A DNA stretch of 64,000 nucleotides from positions 391,099 to 455,098 of the forward strand of contig VKON01003655.1 of assembly GCA_009741485.1 (NCBI GenBank), in the 5' to 3' direction. Origin of the DNA: Malurus cyaneus samueli (taxonomy: Eukaryota; Chordata; Aves; Passeriformes; Maluridae). The notes under the pieces are model-generated. The model did no database searches. It worked only from the letters and a program-made list of their open reading frames with translations, and was not told the DNA's origin. The position numbers were made by a program, and so were the translations under genes. Positions 11,701 to 23,700 of this stretch are shown one piece after another. Each line of letters opens with the position of its first letter. The stretch's first letter is position 1.

Positions 11701-14700
11701 GCTGTTCCCTGTACAAAGTGTTACCAGTAGCAAAACTACTCTCAAGATAGAAAACACTCCCAAGGGGGAGGTGATCAGTGGATCCTCAGGGTGAGTCCAG
11801 TGGGATGCAGATCCCAGTTCTGGCTTTGCCCTGTTCCTGGGTGATGGGGAGGAGCAGCCCCAAGCACTGGAAATGGGATGTGGGAACAGAAACTGCTGTA
11901 AAAAGCTTTTTTTATGGCACTTCTGTCAGCCTTTAGCCTGACCCTGCTGCACCATCCCAGGGCAGGTCCAGCCCTGTGGATCCCAGCAGTGATCCTGGTG
12001 GAAGCAGCTGGGGTTTAGGAGCTCAGTGGCTTCCAGGAGGCTGAAATTGCTGAGAAATTTCCTTTCTGAGGTGCAGTCTCATTTCCTGCCCTGGGCGGCC
12101 TCCAGGGCTGAGTCACCCTGGCCCCTCCACCAGAAATGGCTGTTTCCCACTTTTATTTTTTAATTTCCCATCCCATTTATTCTTTTTTTTTCTACTCCTC
12201 CTCCTCCTCTTGGGCTGGTTTTTGGGTTTAAATGATGCTGTGTTAAAGGAATGCTTTTTCTGCCCCAGTGCAGCAGCAATAGGATGTTCTGGGGTTTTCC
12301 CAAGTTCATTCTCCTTTGTTTTCTCTTCTTCCACTCCCAACAAGGACTAAAAAAAATAACATGAGAAGGGAGGAAAAAAGTAGGAAAGAGCTAAAGTCCA
12401 GTTTTCTCACTTCATTGGAAAAATTGGCATTTAAGAAGTGGCCCTTATTGTTTGAAAAGTCATTGTAGTATATCTATACAAATGTATCTTTATAAAATAG
12501 ATCCCCTGCAAGGTGTTTGAGGGCAGGACTCTGACCCTCAGTGGCAGTGTGGCCTCGCAGAGGTGGCATACAGGAGTTTATTCTGCTCTGTCCTAGGGCT
12601 GCCTGTCACTCCAGGGAAGCACCATCAAGGAGATGGCCACTAACCTAGAGGAAGGAGGGAAATTCATCTTTGAAATCATCCCAGGTGAGCATGCCTCACT
12701 CCTCCTCTTTGCACATTTTTGGCTGGACTGTGCACCCAAAATCATTCGGGCAAGTGGTTTCCCAGTCCTTGTGCTCCCACTTCTTCATGGGAAAATTAAT
12801 TTCTTGCTCTCACTGTCCTCACTCCAGGGCCCTGTGTCAGTGCCCGTGTCCCATGGTGAGGAGCAGCTTTGCAGCTGCAGCAGTTTCTGTTCCTTTCTTG
12901 CAGATCTCCAGCAAGGGTGAAATGTCAACAGCTCCATTTCCCTTGCACCCAAAGGGACTTTAATGGGGATAGTGGGAGCTGAAAGCATTTAGCAAAGAAA
13001 ACAAGAATGTGTCTGTTCTCCTGCAATCCTCTCCATCACTGGTGCATTAATCTGTGTTTTTGCAGGGGTGGCTGGAGAGCAGAGCCGGGCAGGGCAGGAC
13101 ACGTGTGTGCTGATGGCCAGTTCCCAGGCAGAAATGGAGGAGTGGGTGAAATCCATCCGCAGGGTGCTGGGCTCGGCCTCAGGAGGTAAAGGGGAGCAGG
13201 GACAGCTCCTGGATGGGTGGTGTCACCCTGTCCTGGGGCCTGGAGCACTTTTGGGTGAGGGTTTCAAGGCTGCACTTGGAAAACCCTAGCACTGTAAAAT
13301 GGGCCCTTAAATTGTCCCTTGTAATGTCCATGGAAAGTGCTGTGGGAGCAGTCCCTGGTGCTGGGTCTGCTGCAAACACGGGCAGCCAAGCCTGGATGAA
13401 CATTTCTGGGCTGGTTTCATCTTCTTTTGTCAACTTCCTCATGGACTTTCTGACCCTGAAAATGTTGCTCATGGAAACAACTCCCATTCAGAGGTAAAGC
13501 CTTGAGAAATGCTGGTTTTCACCTTCCAATTTCCTCGCTTTGCTTTTCCTCTGGCTTTTCTTGCCCAGCCCATCCTTTCTGCCCTCATTTGCTCTCCAGC
13601 CTGCCTGGGCCACATACTCACCCTCCTCACACCCAGGCACTCACTTCACTCCTTCCAACCCCTGGATCCTCTCTTTCAGCCCTGGATCCTCCCTTCTAGC
13701 CCTGGATCCTCTCTTCCAGCCCTGGATCCTCCCTTCCAGCCCCTGGATCCTCTCTTCCAGCCCTGGATCCTCTCTTCCAGCCCTGGATCCTCTCTTCCAG
13801 CCCGGGATTCTCTCTTCCAACCCCTGGATCCTCTCTTCCAGCCCCTCAGCCATGCAGTTCTGCCCTTATAAAGTTGGGGTCAGGGGAATATGAAACGTGC
13901 ATGGATCAGACTGTAAATCTGCCACCACGGGCAAAGCTGCAAAGGCAGCAGCAAAGGTCACTCCCACCACTTTTCCCCCCATGACCAATCCAGACTTTTT
14001 CTCTAAGGATGAGCTCCCATGAGCAAGACCCAGCAATGAAGCAGGGCTGGGGGTCTCTTTACTCTCTCCCCAAAGAGCAGGAACCCAGATGGATGAACAT
14101 CCTGAGCCAGCTCCTCCCTCTCTGTGTTTGCCCTGACCTCAATTACAGGGGTGCAGCACCCACAGCTTCTCTGGGCACCCTGTGCCAAGGCCTCCCCATC
14201 CTCATAGGGAAGGATTTCTTTCCAAAGTCTGATCTAAATCTACCCTCTTTCAGTTTAGTTATTCCCCCCTTGTCCTGTCCCTCCAGACCTTGTCCCCAGT
14301 TCCCCTCCAGCTCTCATGGAGAGCCCCTTCAGGCACTGGAAGGGGCTCTAAGATCTCCCTGGAGCTTTCCCTTCTCCAGGTGAACACCCCCAGCTCTCCC
14401 AGCCTGTCCACATGGCAGATTTTCCTCTGCATCCCTGAGTTTTTGTGCCTCCAAAATGGACCAGGCTGTACCGAGGGGGAGGCAGCATCACCCAGCTGAA
14501 ATGAGGATCAAGCCAGGAATTTTCAGGGCATTGTCCCAACTGGCTCTAATATTTAGTAATGGCTCTGCATCTTATCCTTTTTAAACTTAGGAGGCTGTGG
14601 GTCCCTTCCAGCTAAATTAAGTGACTTTATATGAATGAAAATGTACTGCAGAGGGCCCTGAGGACGTCAGAGAAGTCAGGAGCTATGGAGCTGCATTTTA

Positions 14701-17700
14701 TGGCAATACACAGCTTAACAGACCCCAAACCTCACACCTGAAGATGTTGACTTTGGTGTCAACTGGGAAACACAAGCTTTTAGACAACCATTGCATGAGG
14801 GAGGTTTTGGCAAGAACCAGCCTGGGAGCAGCCCCTGTGGTCCAGGACGCTGTGAACTTGTTGCACACCAAGAAGAAGAAATGCTGCAGAGTGTAAAGAA
14901 ACAGCAAACACATCTCAAATATCTCAGTGTGGTTTGGCAGGGCTGTCACACCTCCATCATTGCAGTGTTCTGGGGAGGTGTCCCCAAACCAACAAACCTG
15001 CCAGCCTTCAGTGAAATAACCAGCTCATTATCAGCTACCAAAGCAGAGAGGCCAAAAAAAAGAGATATTTGGTTTTAGTGTGGACAGTGACAGGTTTATA
15101 TTCATTATTTAAAGGTGTAAGCCAGTGACCTTTGAAAAAGCCCCATGACCAGGCAGGTGCTGATGAGCCTTGTGGTTCCAGGTGAGGGTGTTTACCTGAA
15201 TTTTCCTGCTCTGGAGGATGCATAGGAATTGTTTCAGCCTTCAGAGCACAAGGTGAACACACCACAGGCACTGCTAGGGCAGAAATATGGCAGAGGTCCA
15301 GAGGACTTTTTGCCATTAATATGCCAGAGCCAGCTAGAGTTGGGATTTGCCTGCTCTTACCATGCCCCAGGCTCCGAGGAGGAAGAGCTGGGATCCAGGC
15401 ACTGCCTTCCTCCCTTGGAGTGCTGCTCTGCTGCCAGGTCAGGAGGAAAAAGCCAGTTTTGCTCCCAAAGAAAGGTTCCATCCCCTGTGGAGCACAGCCG
15501 TTCTTGGCACAGGGGAATTTCAGGAGAGGGGAGGGGGAACAAAAGCAACTGGATCGGGAAGAATTCCAGCTTCATATCCCTGCAGGGACCTTTCCTTATT
15601 TCTTCATGGTCTCCTGTGCTTTCTATACCCTTCAGCTTTGTGTGATGAGCTTCTTTTCCTCCCTGTGCCCTGTCCCTGTCCCCTCTGGATTAGCACTCTG
15701 CTTACAGGCAGCAAACCCCCAGGCCCACTGCTTGGTTCCACTCCTTTTGAGAAGTGTCAAATATTTGGAGAAGGAACAAGGTTTTATTTTGTTATTATTT
15801 CCCAGGAAAAAGTTCTGCTTTCTGCAGAGGGAGTTTGCAAGGTTCTGGTGTCTGGCAGAGCAACAAGCACTGCTGGCTGCCAACACCTGCAGCAGGTGAG
15901 TTGTTCTCAGCTGAGTTTTTGGGATGTTCTGACCTTGTGCTCTTTCCCCAGCGGTGTTCGGGCAGCGCCTGGCAGAGACCATGGCCTATGAACAGAAATT
16001 TGGGCAGCAGCAGGTGCCCATCCTGGTGCAGAAAAGTGCAGAATTTATCCGGGAGCACGGAGTGAGCGAGGAGGGAATCTTCCGCCTCCCTGGCCAGGAC
16101 AACCTGGTCAAACAGCTCCGGGATGCCTTCGACGCCGGGGAGAGGCCCTCGTTTGACAGGTAACGCTGGATTCCCCCTCTCCCAACCCAAATTCCAGGGA
16201 AAAGCAGCCAGTCTGACCCTCCAGAGCCCTGCAGGAAAGCTGGACTATCCAGAAGGGCTTGATGAGGAGAGAGGGTTCAGCAGAAACCACAAAAAGAGAA
16301 TCAGAGGGTGCTGAGGTGAGATTCGTGGAAATAAAGGAAAGCATTTAGGAAAATCCTGGCCACGTGCAGCAATTATGGTTTGCAGGAGCAGCCAAAAAGG
16401 AACAAAAGGAAGAACCTGCACTGCCTATCCACTGGGGGCTTTGAGAAAAAAGAGCAGGGGCAGGGTCTCAGTTAAGCTCAGGGAGCACTCTTGTACACAG
16501 CAGAAGTTGTTCTTTTCCCTGCCACGTTATTTTCCTCCTGTTGCTTTTCCCTACAATCCTGCATAGAGATGGGAGAGATGTTGAGAGATTTTTGCTGCTG
16601 TCCCCCTGCCCCTCCTCCTCTGCAGGGCCAAGAGGACTGAGAGCAGGAGAGCCTCCTGTTCCAGCTCACAGGAGAGAGACCTCTGCACTGCTGCCTCTGT
16701 CATGCCCTGTGCAGAACAAGAGAAGGAGGATAAAGCCCTGGTGGGACCCTTCCCAAAGCCCTCCCTCCAGTGTCTCCCATTCTCCAGGGTTCTCACCTGT
16801 CCCCTGTGATTGATCCCCTTGATTTTGGCCCTGGTTGCCAAGGCATAGCCCATCCTGCCCTGCTCACCTGTGCTCCAGGGCTCCACCCCTCATTTTGTGC
16901 TGGTGAAAGCCACAACTCCAGAGCTGGGACACAGGAAAAGTGGTTCCTGCCTTTCCATGGCACCTAAAGTGAGGATTTTTGTCTCAATTCCTTCCCTACC
17001 CTGAGACAAGGATTGCCTGGGCTGCTGCTGTGTGTGTGAAGGTGACACTGGCCATGGGGATGCTCTGCCTGTGTGGAATTTGGGAGCAGCCCCTGTGGAA
17101 CCTGAACTCCCAGAGCTACCAGCAATGGATGCTTGAGGGAGAGGAGCCCCAAAACCAGGAGCTGCCCTGGATTCTTGTGCAAAGCCCATCTCGCCTAAGC
17201 ATCATGCAGGGGCACACAGGCCTGTCCTTCACCACAAAACCTTTCCTGTTTTTATCCAGCTTCCTAAGGAAAACCCAGCACCTTCACCTTAATCAGAAAA
17301 CCATCCCACCAGTGGCTTTGTAGCTGAATAATTCTCATTTCCTGGGCACTGAGCCCTGCTCAGAGCTTTCCTCTTGGAACCTGTGGGGGCCCATTTTTTA
17401 AATTTTGGAAGCCTTTTTTAATTTTTGCAGAGCTGTTCTGCAGTGGGGCATGGCCAAGGAGCTCAGCCCTCCCCATGGTGTTCCCCCTGTGGGTTTGCAA
17501 TGAGCATTGCTGGAGTGCTCTCAGGTTGACTACAACACCAGGCACCCCAACCAAAACATTTTCTCAATGAGCAGGAAGGCAAATAATGGGGTTTGCAGTG
17601 ACCTGAGAGCAGTGAGGTGCTGGCATGACCTTCAGTGCCATCTTTGCAACCTGTTGGGGCTTTCAGGGGTTTTCACACACACAGCCATGGCAGGATTGAG

Positions 17701-20700
17701 GGGGGAGTGTTAGAAAGCTGCTTTTGCAGTCCAGACACTCAGGATGCCTGATGGAGTGTATTATAGATCCAACAAAACCTCTGTCCTGGCAGAGGAGCTC
17801 CAGTAATTGCTGCTGGTCTGAAATCCCAGGGAAGCTCTGCCAGCTCCACACTGGGGAGTGGGGCCAAGCATGGGTGCTCCAGGAAGAATCTGCACATGGA
17901 CCCTCCACACCCCAGCTGGGATGGCTTTGCTTGCAGTGGGGAGATGGGAGAAGAGTTTTGCTCCTTTTTTTCTTGGTTCTCCACCCCTTTCAATGCAGTG
18001 ACAAAGAGCCAGGGTGGTGCTTCAGACTTGCAGCTCCCACTCATGAAATAACGTGGATCCACAGCTGTACAGTGGGTGAAGAGATTTTAGGTTCACAAAG
18101 TAAAGGAGGGACACTAAGACAATACCTGGCCAAGAGCCTGTGTTGTGTCAGGAGCAGCTGCTCTTGACTTTGGCTCCTGTTTGCCCAAAGCTGTGGCTGG
18201 GTGATGGAGCAGCCAGGAAAAGGGACTGTGTGCCAGGGTCCAGCACTTCCCAGGGAAGGACAGCTGCGTGGGGCTGAGACTGTGACTTTGTGCCTGCTCA
18301 AAACTTGGCTTTGGGAGGAGGCAGGAGCTCTAGAAGTGAATTTCTTGCTATCCCAGCTCAGCCCAGGTATGGACTGAGCCACCTTCGAGGTGGGGAAAGT
18401 CCCCACCAAGCCTTTATTTTCTGGGCAGCTGGGACCATTCCCTGGTTTGAGGAGCTGTGTGGATCCCACCCCCACATCTCTCTGTCTCCACATGTGCACA
18501 CAGAGCTCCAGCAGGGCCTCCCTGAGCTCTGAGCTGCTGTGTTTGGGTTTCACTCAGTCTTTGCCTATTGCAGGGACACCGATGTCCACACTGTGGCCTC
18601 CCTGCTCAAGCTCTACCTGCGGGAGCTCCCCGAGCCCGTGGTGCCCTGGCTGCAGTACGAGGATTTCCTGCTCTGTGGAAAGGCACTGGAAGCTGATGAG
18701 TCCAAGGTAGAGATGCTTTGGTTTTGCTACTCCTGGCCTTCCAATCAGTTTCAGTGCCAGAGCTTTGTGAGCTGGAGGTGCCAAGAGCATTATCAGTTGT
18801 GTAGTTACTGAGCTTTGGCATCTGGGGAGGAAAAAAAAAAAAAGAAAAAAAGTTAAAAAGAAAAGCTTTCCCAACTCCAGCAGGGTTTTCCAACTTAACC
18901 ACGTGGGTTTCTGAATTTTAAAGCTTAAAGTTCTGCTCAGCACCTCTTTTTGTGGAGCCTTTGGAGCAAATAAATGTGAAAGGACAGAAGGAAGCCCCAA
19001 CATCCTGCATGCTCCACCTGCCTGAGCTGAGTGCAGAGCTGGGAGGGGTCCTGGGGGGCACCAACGAGGGAATTGGAGATTTGGGAGAGGGAAAAGTGAG
19101 CAACAGATGGGAATTGTCTTTTTCTAGCTATATATTTTGGTGGAAAAGAAGCTCTGCCTTTGCAAAAAAAGCCACCCATGGCTGCTGTTCCTGTAGATGG
19201 AACCACAGAATCCCAGAGTGGTTGGGATTGGAAGGGACCTTAAAACACATCCAGTTCCACCCCAACATGGGCAGGGACACCTTCCATAGCCCAGGTTAAC
19301 CAAAGCTCCACCCAACCTGGCCTTGAACACTTCCAGGAATGGGGAAATACACAAAACATTGGTGCAAACCACACGAAGCCATAATGTGAATCCTCTGGGA
19401 GCTGCTGTGGGAGCTCAGCCCAGTGCTTCCAGGGAAAATATTTCTCATGGGTTTTTTTCACTTCAGGATCTTTGGGGTTAAAAATGTCCAAAATATTTAC
19501 ACACAAGACACTCAAGGAGATGAGGCAGGAGTAGCTCTTTGCAGAGAGCTCCTCACACGTGCCCTTTGAGGGGACCCTGCTCCTTCTGGGGCTGCCTCTC
19601 CTTGCTGGCAGAACCTTTTCATGTCCATGCTGGGCCTAATGGACAAATATGACTTCCAAGGTGAGCAAATGCCAAGAGAATCAGAGCCATGGAATCTCTG
19701 AGGTCGGATTAGACCTTTAAGATCTATAAGTCCAACCATCAGCACAGCACCACCACGGTCACCACTGCCCCATGTCCTTGAGTGCCACATCCAGACGTGT
19801 TTGGAACACTCCCAGGGATGGGGACTCCACCACTGCCTGGGACTGGTGGAATCATCAGAGGGAGACACCACACAGGCATGGATGGAGTGACCAAGAGCTG
19901 CTCTTGAGTCCACGTGTGCCTATGAATCTTCCTGGAGCTGTTTCTTACCTGCATTTAGGGCCATCAGGAGCTCCTGAAGCAGCTGTCCCTCCTTCCCAGA
20001 GACAACTACAATCTCCTCAGCTACATCTGCAGGTCAGTGCACAAGGCACCAACAGCTCACATTTGGTGTTGGGGAGCAGAAATGTCATCCCAAAGGATGA
20101 CTCCTCTGGACAGAGCCTATTCAAGCTGTGCTTTGGTTTCCTCTGAATCATCAGATCCCGAATTTTGTAGAGGAGAATTTGAGCCCCTGGGATTAACACC
20201 TTGACAATGTCTGAGCATAAATTACCTCCTTCAAACTCACTTATAAATTCCTGAGAATTAAAATCAGGAGTAGTTTTCCTGGACAAAAACCTTATGCACC
20301 AAAACTTCTGTGTTTCATCCAGTCTGGGTGTTTTTTTTCCGGTTATAGCTTTGATTCCCTTCCTTTCTGATTTGTTTTTAAGGGGGATTCCCTTCCTTTC
20401 TGATTTGTTTTTAAGGGAAATAGCTCCTCACATGGTGGTTTTTATTCTGATATCAGTAAGACCCAGCTCCAGTACACCCTTCTAAGGCCACCCCCTGTGA
20501 CTGAGAGGAAGAGCTGGAAGGATGAATCAGGATTTTACACCAGTGAGGTTTTTTTTGCAGTTTTTTCCACCTTTGATGTGAAATATTTTCTCTTGGATTC
20601 TGGCAGGTTTCTCTATGAAATACAGCTGAACTCCAGTGTCAACAAGATGAGTGTGGATAACCTGGCAACAGTGATCGGAGTGAACCTCATCAGACCCAAG

Positions 20701-23700
20701 ATAGAGGATCCTGCAATTATTATGAGAGGTAAAAGGGGCTCCTGGAATAATTGGCACAGGAGCACCTGACCTGCTAAAATACTGAGTTGCATCCACAGTC
20801 TCAAAATTAAAGGTTTTCCATAGGAGAGCTGTGGATATAAGCCAGAAATGTGCCTGAGTACAATGAGAACAGCAGGGCAGAATCAAGCCAAGTGTTTGTT
20901 AAGCTGTAAAGGTGTTCATGGTGACAAAACCCCCTTAGGAATTACACTGCATGTTCCCTTCACAGAGCTCAGCTGACTCGGGGGTTTGCTGAGGTTGTAT
21001 CTGTGTTGCTTAGAGCAGGAAGGTGTAAAATTCTTCTGGGGAAACAGAGGAAAATCAAAGAAATGAGTGTTCAGCTGAGCCAAACTGTGATCGTGTGGGC
21101 AGGGGCAGAAGTAGCAGAAGTGACAAAAGAAATGTTTTAAGGTCCAAGGCTGCTCTGCTCCACAGGCATCACATCAAACAGAGGACTCAGCTCCTCCTGT
21201 CACTGCTGACCCCTGCAGAACCTCTCCATGTTCCTGCTGTGTCCAGTAGGGATGGACAGCATGACACAAATAATGAGCAAAAGATACAGACACAGACAGA
21301 CACAGACATACCACTTTATTATGGGGCTGAGCCCCTTTTATCTGTCTAGCAACAGGTGTATACTAAGTCTTCTGCATAAATAGCAACTATCTATTGGCTA
21401 TTTGGCAGCCCCTTCTCGACTCATCAGCATATGATTGGTGTGTTGCAAAAGCTGTGGTGTCATTAATTCTCGTGATTTTGCTCTGTCTTTGGCCCCTGCC
21501 CTAACTTTGTTCTTCTTCAACATTCCTTTTTCCTTTTCTCACAGTCAAGGCCACTCAGTCACGTTGTTTTGGTACAGTCTCCTCTGTCTCGTCCTCCTCC
21601 ATCCAGACTTTCAGGCTCCCTTTTGTTTTTCCAGATCTCAGGGGTACACTATTATTGGTTGGATTTCAGATTCAGTACCTGCAAGGCTGCAATGCCAACT
21701 CGTGGAATCACTAAGGCTGGAAAAGACCTTTGATACCACCAAGTCCAGCCACACATCTGATACCAGGGCTTTGCTCTTGACCCAAAGGGTCACATTTTGT
21801 GGCTTGGTGCACTCAAGCAGACTCCTGGCTTGGTTGCTTCATATCCTGCTCCTGCTATTCCAGGGAGATGTAAAAACCACTCCCTTGATTTGGCTTTCTG
21901 ATCCTGGTGCTGGTTTTCTGCTCCATCTCCATTTTAGACACCAGAGAAATCCAAGTGGTGGAAGGGATCCCCTGGCCTTGGGTTTGCCCCTGACAATCTC
22001 TAATTCCTCCAGGCACACCCCAGGTCCAGAAGGTGATGACTGTGATGATCAGTGACCATGAAAATCTCTTTCCCCCATCCAAGGATGTGCCACCCTCCCC
22101 ACCTGCCCAAAAAACTGAGAAGAAAGCTCCTGTCCCACGCAGCTCTGTGGGCTGGGGAGCTGGAGAGAACCCCACAGTGCCCAGAGGCTCCATCCAAAGG
22201 CAAATGGTAAGGACAGACCCTCAGGGAAATAATCAAACCTGCATTAATTGAATGTGTGATTAATTGTGACTGGCTCTGACAGTCAGCAAGCCCTAAGAAC
22301 ACTTGCTATTTATAGGTTAGAAAGCTGTATCTGTCATTCCTGGAATATTTACATCAGGAAAATGATGTAGATAAACTTTCCACTTTCCTGTGGAAAATCT
22401 GCTGTTCTGGGAAATATGAAAACTCCCAAAGCTTTTTGGCTAAACAGCCAAACACAGGAAACCTTTTCAGCTCAGGCTGGTGAAGGGAAAACATTGGGGA
22501 TTAAAGGTTTTTCTCAGAAGGAGTCTCTGCAAAAAGTTCTTTTTGATGCTAAACACGGTACAATTCGACATAATTTTTTATGGAAAACTGTGGCTGCCAC
22601 CAAGTTTAAATGTGCCTTTGTAAACCTTGCAGTGGCTGCAGTGGCTGTGACCTTTCTGCTCTCAGAGCAGGACTGGGCTCTCCTAAAGCCACGCTCTGTT
22701 TTACAGAGGGCTGACCCCAATTCCAGCAGTGCCCCCGGCCCAGCTGCGAGCTCGAGTGTCCTTGGGGAAGATACAGAGTCCAAAGACACACTGGGAACGT
22801 GGAAAACACAGTCAAGGAAAAGAACTCAGACTTTACCTACAAGGAAATCTTTGCTGACAGCAGCTCCTCCGGAGGAGAAAGGCAGCAAGGACAAGAATGA
22901 CATCTTTGCCAGTGACTTTTGGCAAAGCTCCCCGGGGAGCAGCACACGCCCTGCAGCCTCTGATGGACACAAGAGAACATTGTCTCACGATCTTTTCAAG
23001 CTGCTCGACCTTCACAGGGCTCCAACCTGTGACAATGTTCCCCTCTCGCAGGCAGAGAGTGGGGAGGGCAGCGGCTCCAGCCCCAGCCCTTCCAGCAGCA
23101 TCTCCGAGAAGGAATTTCTGCCCTGCTTCAGTCCCACCAGCAGCCCTGCTGAGGTCTCCAAGCCTGATCAGGAGAGCAGGGAGTTCCTGCAAAACATGAT
23201 CCTCAAGCTGGAAAAAGATCTGGAGGCACAGAAAAATGACTATGAGAAGCGAATTACAAGGTAACTGCAGGGAGCTGCTTTCTGCAGGGTGGGAAATGTG
23301 CAGCTTGTGTTGTGACAGCAAACAGTGCACAAATTTAATTAGCAGTAATATTATGCAGTATATAATAGTAATGATTAATGATAAAATATAGTATATAGCA
23401 GGCTATCTAAAAATCAATGTGCTGTACTGTACGAGCTGTACTCTCATGGCAATGGATAATGTATTATTGCAACATTAATACTTCATAGCTCTTATGACAT
23501 CACTATATGGCACTGCAATATTCCTGCAATAATTACACTGTCATAATTCTTGTTATTACCACAATATTGGACCATTATACTCTCCAGAATTCACCAGTAG
23601 CATTATTACACCATTGGTTGTAACCATCAGTGTTTATAGCTCCACATATTGTTATTATATTATGCTTATTACCCCGTTATCAATACACACATATCATGTT

